Source: Halobacteriales archaeon QS_3_64_16
Lineage (GTDB): Archaea; Halobacteriota; Halobacteria; Halobacteriales; Halococcaceae
Length of the DNA stretch: 41,876 nucleotides
Reading direction: 5' to 3'
Assembly: GCA_003021705.1 (NCBI GenBank)
Contig: PXRJ01000049.1
Location: 20,403-62,278, forward strand
Under the pieces are notes generated by a model. That model worked only from the letters and a program-made list of their open reading frames with translations, did not search any database and was not told the origin of the DNA. Below, piece after piece: positions 1-8,198 of the stretch (within the stretch, counting starts at the first letter, position 1; every line of letters begins with the position of its first letter). Made by a program: the position numbers and the translations under genes.

Positions 1-91
1 ACGGGTAATAAGTCCGGTCGTCGTCGGGGAGGTGAGTGCCGTCGTCGAGAGGGAACTCGGTGTCAGCCGGCACCGGAAGCGGTATCTCCAC
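1..91 (-). CDS. Possible partial CDS running off the left edge
   Basis: An open minus-strand frame runs from a GTG at 89-91 off the window edge, giving about 30 residues beginning MEIPLPVPADTEF and rich in Asp. It is preceded by a purine-rich AGGGG and lies 28 bp downstream of the small gene at 120-302 on the same strand. The acidic composition looks haloarchaeal, but the fragment is too short to assign. It could be a chance open frame in GC-rich DNA. Confidence 0.3.
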   Translation of the reverse strand, partial: MEIPLPVPADTEFPLDDGTHLPDDDRTYYP

Positions 92-119
92 GGCTGTACC
101 CCTGGTCCTCGAGACAGGT

Positions 120-302
120 TCACATGCCGTCTTCGGTCTCGTGGCGATGGAGCGTCGTGGGCGTATCGCAGTAATAGGTCTCGCCATCGAAGCGCATGAC
201 GACCTCGTAGGTCGAGCCCGCAAAGTCCGTGCAGACGAGAACCCGGTCGCCGGCCCGCAATCGTTCGAGAACCGCATCCGTGTCGTACTCGCCAGCGTCC
301 AT
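120..302 (-). CDS. Small uncharacterised haloarchaeal protein (60 aa)
   Basis: The likely start is the internal ATG at 300-302, giving a 60-residue acidic protein (MDAGEYDTDAVLERLRAGDR...). The longer open frame upstream (to 449) is Arg/Ser/Thr-rich and looks non-coding, so it was trimmed. The protein has an amphipathic N-terminal helix and then a beta-rich stretch (VLVCTDFAGSTYEVVMRFDG), and ends HETEDGM. I recognise no motif or function. The possible partial gene at 1-91 follows 28 bp downstream. Confidence 0.6.
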   Translation of the reverse strand: MDAGEYDTDAVLERLRAGDRVLVCTDFAGSTYEVVMRFDGETYYCDTPTTLHRHETEDGM

Positions 303-489
303 CGAGAACTGGTAGGACGAGCACGGCCATGAGCGTTGGGCGGGAAGTCGGGTCGAGGCCCGCGAACGCGAGGGAATCGTAGGACGGGGAAGAACGGTTC
401 CGAATTCGGTCGTGTGCGACCTTCGCCAGTGCGTGGTTGCTACACGCACGACGAACGGCTATGTCCTTCCTCCCAGATAGGTGGGTTGT

Positions 490-978
490 ATGAGCCAACA
501 GATAGAGACGAGTGGTGCGACGGGAACGAGCCTCGAGACCGACACTGGGAGCTGGGTCAGCGGGCTGGTCGGCGGCCTCGCTGGCGGCGCAGTGATGGGA
601 CTGATGATATCGATAATGATGGCGCCGGTGATCGAGGGCGCGATTCCAGGGCTGTACGGTCTGAGCGGCGGGCTCGCGGGCTGGGTCGTCCACATGTCCC
701 ACAGTGCGGTGCTCGGTGTCGTCTTCGCGGCGGTCATGAGTGGCCTCGGGCGGTTCTCGGGGAACGTCGGGGCGACGGTCGGAATCGGCGCGGTCTATGG
801 CGTCGTGTTGTGGGCCGTGCTCGCGGCGCTCCTGATGCCGGTCTGGCTCGCGGCCGTCGGTTTCCCGGCCGCACCACCGTTCCCGAACTTCGCGCTGCCG
901 GGGAGCCTGCCAGCCCACGTCGTCTACGGCGTCGTGCTGGGCACGATCTACCCCTACGCGAAGGGAATGGGAATCTGA
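490..978 (+). CDS. Small polytopic membrane protein (162 aa)
   Basis: Start chosen at the ATG at 490 (MSQQIETSG); a GTG three codons upstream is in frame, but a GGTGGG motif just 5' of the ATG favours the ATG. The soluble N-terminus (about 20 aa) is followed by about four hydrophobic segments: VSGLVGGLAGGAVMGLM, GWVVHMSHSAVLGVVFAAVM, VGIGAVYGVVLWAVLAALL and a C-terminal HVVYGVVLGTIY. Glycine-rich helices and the HMSHSAVLG motif resemble a haloarchaeal membrane family that databases sometimes label 'histidine kinase', but there is no kinase domain here. Function unknown. A T-run at 1057-1061 could serve as terminator. Confidence 0.75.
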   Translation: MSQQIETSGATGTSLETDTGSWVSGLVGGLAGGAVMGLMISIMMAPVIEGAIPGLYGLSGGLAGWVVHMSHSAVLGVVFAAVMSGLGRFSGNVGATVGIGAVYGVVLWAVLAALLMPVWLAAVGFPAAPPFPNFALPGSLPAHVVYGVVLGTIYPYAKGMGI

Positions 979-1084
979 GCAGCCTTCGCACTCGATAGTC
1001 ACGATATTCGACCGAGCGATCGGCCGGCACGACCACCTCGAAGAACGACTGGAGTCTTTTTCGTCGCCTTAGCCAGTTCGGCGG

Positions 1085-1399
1085 CTACGCTTCGGTGTCC
1101 GTAAGTCCCCACTCAGCGTCGGCAATCCGCTCGACCGCCAGTTCCTCGCGATCGCCGAGCAGCCGGACTTCGAAGGCCTCCTCGACACGGGTCACCTGGA
1201 CGTCGAGGATCGTTACGTCGGCGGTTGCGTCCGTCTCGCGGGGATCGGGCGAGGACTCGGTCATCGAGGTGAGCGCGTACTCCTCGTAGGGTATCCGTTC
1301 GGTAGCCTCGATCATATCGTCGATATTGTACACGTCGACGAGCAGCTCCTCGGCGGGCTCGTCCTCGGAGATCACCATTCGGTAGGTCTCCATCGACAT
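1085..1399 (-). CDS. Uncharacterised acidic haloarchaeal protein (104 aa)
   Basis: The 104-residue acidic protein has no cysteine, no signal peptide and no membrane segment, and looks like a small alpha/beta cytoplasmic protein. The central region is poorly structured (TESSPDPRETDATADV). The start may be M1 (1399) or M3 (1393); neither has a clear Shine-Dalgarno, consistent with leaderless translation. It lies just downstream of argF on the same strand, 86 bp from the argF stop, but a T-run after argF suggests a separate unit. Codon usage is like the neighbours, so I regard it as real. Function unknown. Confidence 0.65.
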   Translation of the reverse strand: MSMETYRMVISEDEPAEELLVDVYNIDDMIEATERIPYEEYALTSMTESSPDPRETDATADVTILDVQVTRVEEAFEVRLLGDREELAVERIADAEWGLTDTEA

Positions 1400-1469
1400 A
1401 CTGGAAAGCGAGGAACGGAGCGGGTTTCCGTATTATGCCTGCACGGAACGGGATCGAAGAAGAGCGGCT

Positions 1470-1485
1470 GGGAGAAAACGACCGG
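1470..1485 (-). terminator. Possible U-run terminator after argF
   Basis: Immediately after the argF stop codon the minus strand reads CCGGTCGTTTTCTCCC. A short T-run directly after a stop is the usual archaeal termination signal. No hairpin is evident. Confidence 0.35.
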
Positions 1486-2391
1486 TCAGATCGCGTCGAG
1501 TAGAACGGTCAGAAGTCCCTTCTGGGCGTGCAAGCGATTTTCGGCCTGTTCCCAGACGAGCGCTCGATCGCTCTCTAACACGCCCTCGGTGATCTCCTTG
1601 CCGCGGTGAGCCGGCAGGCAGTGAAGTACCTGGGTGTCGGAGTCGAGCAGATCAGCGTTCACCTGGAACTCGCCCTCGCGGAAGACCGCGAGTTTCGCCT
1701 CCCGCTCGTTTCCCTGACCCATGCTCACCCAGACGTCGGTGTAGACCGCCTCAGCTCCAGCGGCCGCCTCGCGGGGATCGCTCGTTTCCTCGATCGTCCC
1801 TCCGAACTTCCGAGCGCGATCGAGGACTCCTTCGTCGATCGCGTATTCTTCCGGAGTACAGACCGTGAGATCGAGACCGACCATCCCACAGCCGACCACA
1901 AAGGAGCGGGCGACGTTATTACCGTCGCCGATCCAGGCGATCGAGGAATCGGAGTCCAGGTGCTCGCGGATCGTCAGCAGGTCCGCGAGCGTCTGGCAGG
2001 GGTGGGCGTCGTCGGTGAGGCCATTGACGACGGGAACGGTCGCGTGCTCACAAAAGGCCTCTAACTGGGCGTGATCGAACAGCCGCGTCATGATCGCGTC
2101 GGCATACCGCGAGATCGATCGCGAGAGATCGGCGATCGGTTCCCGACCGTCGAGACCGACGTCCTCGGGTCCGAGGAAGATCGCATGCCCCCCCAGTTGA
2201 GTCATGCCCGTCTCGAAGGACACTCTGGTCCGGGTGCTTGGCTTCTCGAAGAGCATCGCGAGGGTGCGATTGCTCAGGTGGGTTTCGAACTCGCCCCGAT
2301 CGAGCGAGTGCTTCAGGTCGGCGGCGGTATCGAGTACGGTCTCGAGTTCGGCCGGCGAGAGGTCATCGACGTCGCGGAAGTGACGTGGCAT
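1486..2391 (-). CDS. argF: Ornithine carbamoyltransferase
   Basis: This enzyme transfers the carbamoyl group of carbamoyl phosphate to ornithine, giving citrulline, the first step after ornithine in cytoplasmic arginine synthesis. At 301 aa it has normal family length. The carbamoyl-phosphate loop STRTRVSFE lies at about residues 52-60, followed by the HPCQTL motif (near residue 131) and the ornithine-site HCLPAHRG near residue 258, as expected for OTC rather than aspartate carbamoyltransferase. The start ATG (MPRHFRDVDDLS) matches family N-termini. It is the last gene of the operon, 47 bp downstream of argE/lysK. Confidence 0.97.
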   Translation of the reverse strand: MPRHFRDVDDLSPAELETVLDTAADLKHSLDRGEFETHLSNRTLAMLFEKPSTRTRVSFETGMTQLGGHAIFLGPEDVGLDGREPIADLSRSISRYADAIMTRLFDHAQLEAFCEHATVPVVNGLTDDAHPCQTLADLLTIREHLDSDSSIAWIGDGNNVARSFVVGCGMVGLDLTVCTPEEYAIDEGVLDRARKFGGTIEETSDPREAAAGAEAVYTDVWVSMGQGNEREAKLAVFREGEFQVNADLLDSDTQVLHCLPAHRGKEITEGVLESDRALVWEQAENRLHAQKGLLTVLLDAI

Positions 2392-2438
2392 GGTACTAGT
2401 ACTGGTGCTGATCGAGCGTGGAGAGGGTTGTAGTGGTC

Positions 2439-3545
2439 TCAGTTCCCCGCGAGCGTCGCGGCGGCGTCCCGGAGGATATCGAGCGAACGGTCGAACTCCG
2501 CGAGCGCGAGGTGTTCGTTCGGGGCGTGATCGAGATCCGAGTCGCCCGGTCCATACGTCACCATCGGACAGTCCCAGGCTCGGAAGATATTCATATCGCT
2601 CGTGCCGGTCTTCCGGAGCAAGCGTGGATCACCCTCTGCCCGACGGATCGCCGCGCGGAAGGCTCGGGCGACGGGCGTACGGGGTGACTGCATGACCGGT
2701 TCGACACGATCTTTCCACTGGACGGTCCCCCCGTTCAGAACGCCGTCGGCGATCTCCTCGACCCCCTCGGCGGTCATCGCGGGCGGGACGCGGAGCTGGA
2801 CGTCCATCGTCGCCTCCACGGAGAGCCCATCGGTCGAGGACCCCCCGGCAAAGCCGACCGGCTTCGTGGTGACGCGCTCGAAGACCGGCGTCCACTCGTC
2901 GGGTTCGAGTTCTTCTTCGACCCGACGCCACCAGTCCATCGCGTCCTGGATGGCGTTGTTCTCCGGTCGGGAGGTATGGCCCGACTCACTGGTCGCGACG
3001 TAGGTGCCCGCGAGCAGCCCCCGGTAGCCGAGCGTAATGCCCTCCCAGCCGCTCGGCTCGCCGTTGACCACGGTATCAGGGGCCTCGCGGGTATCCAGCA
3101 GGTGCCGAGCACCCCCCGAGTCGACCTCCTCGCGGACGACGCCCGCGAAGCTTACGCCCTCTTCGATGGCCGCGGCCGCCATCGCCGCCAGTGCCCCGGT
3201 CGCGTCGACGCTGCCACGACCCCACAACTGTTCGCTCACGTCGTCACTGGGGATCTCGCTACTCTCGGCGTCGATCTCGCTCGTCTCGCTTTCGTCCCCG
3301 GGTTTGATCTCGACCGGGATGTCCCCGGGTACCGTATCGACGTGGGAAGTGAGTAGCACCGAATCGTCCGCGGGCGCGCGGACGTTGCCCACGTCGTCGA
3401 TCCAGACCTCGCGGCCGTGAGACTCGAAGAAGTCGACCAGCCGCTCACAGCAGGCCCGCTCCTCGCCGGAGGGCGAGGGAAGGGAGACGAGATCGACGAG
3501 TAGCTCCCGGGCGTCGGGACGATCGCGCTGGCGCTGTGAGCTCAT
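2439..3545 (-). CDS. argE: [LysW]-ornithine/lysine hydrolase (ArgE/LysK)
   Basis: An M20-family zinc peptidase of 368 aa that cleaves ornithine from the C-terminal glutamate of LysW, recycling the carrier. Metal-site features seen are TSHVDTVPG (His and Asp), WGRGSVDATGALAAM with the second Asp, and the catalytic EE pair in VREEVDSGGA. GEPSGW and the C-terminal NEHLALAEF are typical of LysK/ArgE. A short acidic insert (ESETSEIDAESSEIPSDD) is a haloarchaeal feature. The ATG overlaps the argD stop by 4 nt (ATGA), so translation is probably coupled. The surrounding arg genes indicate ornithine as main substrate; a parallel lysine role cannot be excluded. Confidence 0.93.
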   Translation of the reverse strand: MSSQRQRDRPDARELLVDLVSLPSPSGEERACCERLVDFFESHGREVWIDDVGNVRAPADDSVLLTSHVDTVPGDIPVEIKPGDESETSEIDAESSEIPSDDVSEQLWGRGSVDATGALAAMAAAAIEEGVSFAGVVREEVDSGGARHLLDTREAPDTVVNGEPSGWEGITLGYRGLLAGTYVATSESGHTSRPENNAIQDAMDWWRRVEEELEPDEWTPVFERVTTKPVGFAGGSSTDGLSVEATMDVQLRVPPAMTAEGVEEIADGVLNGGTVQWKDRVEPVMQSPRTPVARAFRAAIRRAEGDPRLLRKTGTSDMNIFRAWDCPMVTYGPGDSDLDHAPNEHLALAEFDRSLDILRDAAATLAGN

Positions 3546-4690
3546 GGCTGTGCCTCCGTCTCCGTTCCCATCGTCAGGGCGATCGCTTCGACGACCCGGT
3601 CGACGTGCTCGGCCTCGATCGTGAGCGGCGGGAGGAGTCGGAGGACCGTTCGGCCCGCGGGCAAGGCGAGCACGCCATGCTCGATCGCGAGGTCACGGAG
3701 CAAGCGATTCGACCCGCGTTTCACCTCGATGCCGGTCATGAGTCCGGTTCCCCTAATGTCCCGCACCGTCTCGCCCAGCGCCGTATCGAGTTCGCCGGCG
3801 AAATACTCGCCCATCGCCTCGGCATGAGCGGGCAGGTCCTGATCTTCGATGACCGAGAGGGTCGCGTCTGCGGCTGCACAGACGACCGGTCCGCCGCTGA
3901 ACGTCGAGCCATGTGGGCCTGCGCCCTCCGCGACCCACTCCTTACAGAGGGTCGCGCCGATAGGAAGTCCGTTGGCCAGTCCCTTCGCGCTTGTCAGGAT
4001 ATCGGGGACGACGTCGGCGTGTTCGATCGCCCACATCTCCCCCGTGCGGCCGAGTCCCGTTTGGACTTCGTCAGCGATGAGGGCCGCGCCCGCTTTCTCG
4101 GTGATGTCGCGGGCCGCCTGGAGATACGCCGAGGAGCCCGGGTTGATGCCGCCCTCGCCCTGGATCGGCTCGACGATGAACCCCGCGGTGTTCTCGTCTA
4201 CCGCCTCGTCGAGGGCTTCGCTATCGCCGTAGGGGACGAACTCGACGTCCTCGATCAGGGGTTCGTAGGGTTCTCTGTATTCGGATTTCCAGGTGGTTGA
4301 GAGCGAGCCCATCGTCCGGCCGTGAAAGCCCTGCATCGTCGCGACGAATTTTTCCTTTCCAGTCGCGCTGCGGGCGAACTTCAGCGCGGCTTCGTTCGCC
4401 TCGGTGCCCGAATTACACGGCCAGACGTGCTCGATATCGCCCGGAGCGACGCTCGCGAGCCGGTCGTAGAGCGCGTCGCGGGCGTCGACGGGGTAGGAGG
4501 CCTGCACGAAGGTGAGTGCGTCGAGCTGGTCGGTGATGGCTTCCTGTACCTGGGGATGGGAGTGTCCGAGGGGCACACAGGCGTAGCTCGCGCCGAAATC
4601 GAGGTACTCGCTTCCACTCTCGTCGTAGAGGTAGGGGCCCTCGCCGCGCTCGATCTGGATCGGTTTCTCGGAGTAGACGAAGCCCGTCAC
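3542..4690 (-). CDS. argD: [LysW]-glutamate semialdehyde aminotransferase (ArgD/LysJ)
   Basis: A class III PLP-dependent aminotransferase of 382 aa. It converts LysW-linked glutamate semialdehyde to LysW-ornithine with glutamate as donor. Visible signatures are NSGTEANEAALKFAR (phosphate-binding region), IVEPIQGEGGINP, LIADEVQTGLGRTG with the PLP-pyridine Asp, and ILTSAKGLANGLPIGA with the Schiff-base Lys. The GTG start overlaps the argB stop (GTGA), and its stop overlaps the argE start. Normal length and intact. Context favours arginine synthesis; this family can also serve lysine synthesis. Confidence 0.95.
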   Translation of the reverse strand: MTGFVYSEKPIQIERGEGPYLYDESGSEYLDFGASYACVPLGHSHPQVQEAITDQLDALTFVQASYPVDARDALYDRLASVAPGDIEHVWPCNSGTEANEAALKFARSATGKEKFVATMQGFHGRTMGSLSTTWKSEYREPYEPLIEDVEFVPYGDSEALDEAVDENTAGFIVEPIQGEGGINPGSSAYLQAARDITEKAGAALIADEVQTGLGRTGEMWAIEHADVVPDILTSAKGLANGLPIGATLCKEWVAEGAGPHGSTFSGGPVVCAAADATLSVIEDQDLPAHAEAMGEYFAGELDTALGETVRDIRGTGLMTGIEVKRGSNRLLRDLAIEHGVLALPAGRTVLRLLPPLTIEAEHVDRVVEAIALTMGTETEAQP

Positions 4691-5580
4691 GACTCGATCA
4701 CCTCCTCGCTTTCCGCCCGGTTCTCGCCATCGTTCTCGGTCTCCTCGCCGTCCCCCTCTCGGCCGACTGCGCCGGGCAGGACATGAGTTCCACCGCCCTC
4801 CAGTGCCGCGGTGATCGGGGTCTCGCTGCCGGCGTTGGCGACGATCACCTCGCTGGCACCGTCGTCGAGCGCTTCGATCGCGGCCATCACCTTCCTACTC
4901 ATGAATCCTATGGCGGCGTCCTCAAGCGCGGCGAGTTCGTTCTCGCTTTCGACGCGGTCGATCAGCGTGTCCTCCTCTTCGGGGTCTTCGAGGACGCCCG
5001 GGACGTCCGTCAGTGAGACGAGCTGCCCGCCGAGCGCACCGGCGACGGCCGCGGCCGCCCGGTCGGCGTCGGCGTTGACTGGTGTACACCCGTCGGCGAG
5101 CATCGGTACGGTCACGACCGGTGTGTACCCGCCCTCGAGCAACGTGGCCAGGAGATCGGTGTTCACGTCCTCGATCGTCCCCGAGAAATCACCCCGTCGG
5201 ATCTTCTTCGTGCCGTCCTCGACGACCCTGATAGCCGATTTGCGAGGCCCAGTGAGTAACGCTCCATCGACCCCCGAGAGGCCGACGGCGTCCACGCCCT
5301 CCGTCTGCAACCCGGCCACCAGGTCGGTGTTCAGCTTTCCAGGGAGGACCATCTCGAAGACGTCGATCGTCCGCTCGTCAGTAAAGCGCCCGACGACGCC
5401 AGAGGGCGTCTCGACGTACTCGGGGGTCTCGCCGAGATCCTCTAAGGTGTCGTCGACCGCGGTCGAGCCGCCGTGAACGACGATCACGTCCTCGCCCTCG
5501 GCGACGAGCGCGGTGACATCGGCCAGCGCACCGGCGGGATCGACCGCCCGAGCGCCGCCGATCTTCGCGACGATCGTCAC
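4687..5580 (-). CDS. argB: [LysW]-glutamate/aminoadipate kinase (ArgB/LysZ)
   Basis: An amino-acid kinase family protein (297 aa) that phosphorylates the gamma-carboxyl of LysW-bound glutamate. It starts VTIVAKIGGARAVDP, with the kinase lysine in the first strand, followed by VIVVHGGSTAVDD and VNADADRAAAAVAGALGG. The C-terminus (about the last 35 residues) is an unusual Glu/Gly/Asn-rich acidic tail beyond the usual end of the fold. It starts with GTG and is co-directional with argD (4-nt overlap). Unlike its neighbours it is separated from argC by 240 bp holding an inverted repeat and a possible internal promoter. Confidence 0.94.
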   Translation of the reverse strand: MTIVAKIGGARAVDPAGALADVTALVAEGEDVIVVHGGSTAVDDTLEDLGETPEYVETPSGVVGRFTDERTIDVFEMVLPGKLNTDLVAGLQTEGVDAVGLSGVDGALLTGPRKSAIRVVEDGTKKIRRGDFSGTIEDVNTDLLATLLEGGYTPVVTVPMLADGCTPVNADADRAAAAVAGALGGQLVSLTDVPGVLEDPEEEDTLIDRVESENELAALEDAAIGFMSRKVMAAIEALDDGASEVIVANAGSETPITAALEGGGTHVLPGAVGREGDGEETENDGENRAESEEVIES

Positions 5581-5605
5581 GACCTGACCTCCGTCAGAGC
5601 CGTTT

Positions 5606-5628
5606 CGTCGAATAAAGTCTTTATTGGC
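5606..5628 (-). promoter_or_regulatory. AT-rich palindrome upstream of argB, possible internal promoter
   Basis: AATAAA at 5611-5616 and TTTATT at 5620-5625 form an inverted repeat around GTC, about 31-45 nt upstream of the argB GTG. On the minus strand it reads AATAAAGACTTTATT, an AT-rich block in GC-rich DNA at the position of a TATA box. It may drive a separate argB-argD-argE-argF transcript and could be a repressor site. This is inference from spacing and composition only. Confidence 0.45.
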
Positions 5629-5638
5629 AGGTGGGACT

Positions 5639-5755
5639 GAAAGGGGCCAGTCGCCTCGGCGAACCCCGGCGACGTAAGCACCGCAGGCGATCGAACGTAG
5701 TGAGCGAGCCGAGGAGCACAGCGAGCCGCGGGAGTCGAGGCGACTGGGGGCTTTC
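5639..5755. repeat. Inverted-repeat element between argC and argB
   Basis: The left end GAAAGGGGCCAGTCGCCTCG (5639-5658) and the right end 5736-5755 are inverted copies, matching at 17 of 20 positions. The 77 bp between them contains CGAACGTAGTGAGCGAGCC, of the GTGAGCGAGC type that recurs in haloarchaeal intergenic DNA and also occurs here near 25100. It looks like a small non-autonomous mobile or folded repeat inserted between two operon genes that are normally adjacent. Confidence 0.6.
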
Positions 5756-5820
5756 GAGGCTGTTTGATCATCATAATCGTGTCCGAATCGTTCGAATCCG
5801 TGTCAGTAGCTGAAATCATA

Positions 5821-6948
5821 TTACGGTGCTCCCACAGGGTGCAGTCCCTGGAACTCCAAGCCAGCGCTCTCCTCGAAGCCGAGCGCGACGTTCGCGGCGT
5901 GAACTGCCTGACCCGCCGCGCCTTTCATCACGTTGTCGATCGCGGCGAAGACGACCACGCGCTCGTTGCGCGGGTCGAGTTCGAAGCCCACCTCGGCGAA
6001 GTTCGTCCCGGCAACAGCTTTCGGTTCCGGATAGCGATACACGCCGCCGCCACCGCTTACCAGACGGACGAAGGGCTCGTCCTCGTAGGCCCCCCGGAAC
6101 GCCCCCCAGAGATCGCCCTTCGAGACCGCTGCGGCCGGGAAGACGTGGGAGGTCGCCGCTGCGCCCCGAACCATATCCACCGCGTGAACCGTAAAGGATA
6201 GCCGAAGCCCGAGGTTCGCCTCGATTTCGGCCTCGTGACGATGGGAGGTCGGCGCGTAGGGCCTGACCACGCCCGAGCGCTCGGGATGAGAGGAGGCTCT
6301 CCCGCCGCCCGCACCGCCCTCCGAGGAGCCGACTTTGACGTCCGTGACGATCCGCTCGGTTCCGGTCGCGTTCCCCTCCTGCCCGTCGCCCCCGACGATC
6401 CCGTTTTCGACCAGCGGCAGCAATCCGAGGCTCGTCACGGTGGCGTTACAGCCACCGGCGGCGATCAGTTCCGCGCCAGGAAGCTCCTCGCGCGAAATCT
6501 CGGGCAGTGCATAGACTGCCTCGTCGAGCAATTCGGGACGGCTATGGCCGTCGTACCACTGCTCGTAGGCCGCCTCGGTGGGCAGCCGAAAATCCGCACT
6601 CAAATCGACGACGGTGCCGGCGGCCTCGCGGAACGCGTCGATGCGCTCCATCGATACTCCATGCGGCGTCGCGGCGAACAGGACGTCTACCCCGTCCAGA
6701 TCGGCGGGGTCGGTGAATCTGAGGTCGGTCCCCCGGAGGTTGGGGTGGACCATCCCGACCGACCGGCCGTCGTACTCGCGGCTAGTGGCCTGGACGACCT
6801 CGAAGCCGGGATGACCAAACAATAGTCTGCAAAGTTCGCCGCCGGCGAAGCCACTCGCGCCGACGACCGACGCGGTAAGCGTCCCGGGTGTCGAGTCCGA
6901 ACCGGCCTCGGCGTCGGTCTCGATATCGGTCGAATTCACTCGAGCCAC
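5821..6948 (-). CDS. argC: [LysW]-glutamyl/aminoadipyl phosphate reductase (ArgC/LysY)
   Basis: An NADPH-dependent reductase of 375 aa that reduces the LysW-linked acyl phosphate to the semialdehyde. The Rossmann motif VVGASGFAGGELCRLLFGHP is at about residues 29-48; the catalytic cysteine lies in AAGGCNATVTSLGL; the dimerisation domain includes SSEGGAGGGRASSHPERS. A Gly/Asn insert (VGGDGQEGNATGTER) and a roughly 25-residue acidic N-terminal extension are haloarchaeal. The start is GTG at 6948, because the nearer ATG frame stops after seven codons. It lies 7 bp after argX/lysX. Confidence 0.95.
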   Translation of the reverse strand: MARVNSTDIETDAEAGSDSTPGTLTASVVGASGFAGGELCRLLFGHPGFEVVQATSREYDGRSVGMVHPNLRGTDLRFTDPADLDGVDVLFAATPHGVSMERIDAFREAAGTVVDLSADFRLPTEAAYEQWYDGHSRPELLDEAVYALPEISREELPGAELIAAGGCNATVTSLGLLPLVENGIVGGDGQEGNATGTERIVTDVKVGSSEGGAGGGRASSHPERSGVVRPYAPTSHRHEAEIEANLGLRLSFTVHAVDMVRGAAATSHVFPAAAVSKGDLWGAFRGAYEDEPFVRLVSGGGGVYRYPEPKAVAGTNFAEVGFELDPRNERVVVFAAIDNVMKGAAGQAVHAANVALGFEESAGLEFQGLHPVGAP

Positions 6949-6955
6949 CCCCAGG

Positions 6956-7822
6956 TCATGCGGCCGTCACCTCGCAGTCCTCGGCGACCGTCTCGAGCCA
7001 GTCGACCACCTGCTCGGGGACGTCCGCCTCGGCGACGTCGTCGAGCGCTTTGAACTCGACGGTGTGGTTCACCTCGTGGACAGTATATGATCCTCCGGTC
7101 TCCATGAGATCGATGCCCAAGAGACCGCCGCCGACGGCCGTACTGGCCCCCTCGGCCAGCCCCCGGGCTTCGTCGTCGATCTCGAATTCCGCCGTGCTCG
7201 CGCCCTTTGCGGCGTTGGTGAGCCAGTGCTCGGAGGAGCGAGCCATCCCGGCGATCGGCACGCCGTCGGCGGCCACCACCCGGAGATCCCGGCCCGGCTT
7301 TGGGACGAAGTCCTGGACGTAGAACACCTTGTGCTCGTAGTGGCCGAGCGTCGCTTTGTGTTCGAGGATGGCTTCTGCCGCCGAGCGCGACTCGACTTTC
7401 GCCATGAGCCGGCCCCAGGAGCCGACCACGGGCTTGAGTACGCAGGGATACCCGAAGCGCTCGATCGACTGTAAGGCACTGTCGGTCGTAAACGCGACTT
7501 CGGTCGCCGGTGTCGGAATTCCTGCACTATCGAGTGTGAGGCTCGTCTTCACCTTGTCCGCACAGACGTCGGCGGTCGCCGCGCTATTGATGACAGGGAT
7601 GCCGTACGCATCCAAGAATCGCGTCGCATAGCGGCTCCGGCTGGTCGCGAGACACCGATCGACGACCAGATCCACACTGTCGAAGTCCTCGGGTGGAGTA
7701 TCGAACCCGAAGCGCTGCTCGCGGACGTCGATCTTCGTTACCTCGTGGCCCCGCTCGCGCAGCGCCGAGAGAAGTAGCTTCTCGTCGCGGCGGATCCGCG
7801 AGTAGAGTATCCCGAGATGCAT
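6956..7822 (-). CDS. argX: LysW-glutamate (aminoadipate) ligase ArgX/LysX
   Basis: An ATP-grasp ligase (288 aa) that joins the alpha-amino group of glutamate (or alpha-aminoadipate) to the C-terminal glutamate of LysW, the entry step of the carrier pathway. The start is the ATG at 7822 (MHLGILYSRIRRDEKLL), preceded by a GGTGG motif; an open frame extends further upstream but overlaps lysW and is non-coding in character. ATP-grasp features are PCVLKPVVGSWGRLMAKV and the C-terminal VNHTVEFKALDD metal-binding segment. Embedding in an argG/H/C/B/D/E/F operon favours glutamate specificity (ArgX). Whether it also serves lysine is not decidable here. Confidence 0.93.
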   Translation of the reverse strand: MHLGILYSRIRRDEKLLLSALRERGHEVTKIDVREQRFGFDTPPEDFDSVDLVVDRCLATSRSRYATRFLDAYGIPVINSAATADVCADKVKTSLTLDSAGIPTPATEVAFTTDSALQSIERFGYPCVLKPVVGSWGRLMAKVESRSAAEAILEHKATLGHYEHKVFYVQDFVPKPGRDLRVVAADGVPIAGMARSSEHWLTNAAKGASTAEFEIDDEARGLAEGASTAVGGGLLGIDLMETGGSYTVHEVNHTVEFKALDDVAEADVPEQVVDWLETVAEDCEVTAA

Positions 7823-7868
7823 TTTCAGGCCACCGTCAGGACGCGGGACGCACCCGCCGTCGCCTGGT

Positions 7869-8033
7869 TCATTCTCCCCAGTCCTCCTCGAGTTCGGGCG
7901 CAATCTCTACGGTCACCGGGTCGGTCTCGGTGATCTCCAGTTCGGCACCACAGGTGGTACAGTCGACGATCTCTCCGACCTCCGGACTGTCAGGCAGGGA
8001 CACGTCAGCCCCGCACTCGACACATTCTGCCAT
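7869..8033 (-). CDS. lysW: Amino-group carrier protein LysW
   Basis: A 54-residue acidic zinc-ribbon protein whose C-terminal Glu carries the substrate through arginine (and/or lysine) synthesis. Zinc ligands are CVEC near the N-terminus and CTTC at about residues 25-28. The protein ends in the family hallmark EDWGE. The start was chosen at M9 of the open frame (8033): it gives exactly the 54-aa length typical of LysW and has GAGGGG a few bases upstream. The alternative ATG at 8057, with AAGGAG upstream, would add MARGERGT. It precedes argX by 46 bp. Confidence 0.96.
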   Translation of the reverse strand: MAECVECGADVSLPDSPEVGEIVDCTTCGAELEITETDPVTVEIAPELEEDWGE

Positions 8034-8173
8034 CGTACCCCTCTCTCCTCTCGCCATTCACTTAACTCCTTCGGAAATACCAAATAGATTACTGTATCGT
8101 AGCTCCCGCTGTTCGTGCACAGATCGCATCTCGCGCGTCATATCGGATCTCTATATCACGATAGTGGTAGGTA

Positions 8174-8189
8174 GTCCCCGGAAGGGGAC
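8174..8189 (-). terminator. Hairpin after argH
   Basis: GTCCCC and GGGGAC form a six-base-pair stem around GGAA, 10 nt past the argH stop. It sits in the 165-bp gap between argH and lysW, the largest gap in the operon besides argC/argB, and may attenuate or process the transcript. No strong U-run follows. Confidence 0.35.
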
Positions 8190-8198
8190 GGCGGTCGG

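Noticed and set aside
5577..5819. 80-residue open frame filling the argC-argB gap with a GTGA-type overlap onto argB
   Set aside because: The frame spans the inverted-repeat element and the AT palindrome, has no family-like sequence, and its position follows from the gap being open by chance.
8034..8057. Longer LysW start at 8057
   Set aside because: It would add eight residues not found in LysW proteins; the shorter start gives exactly 54 aa.
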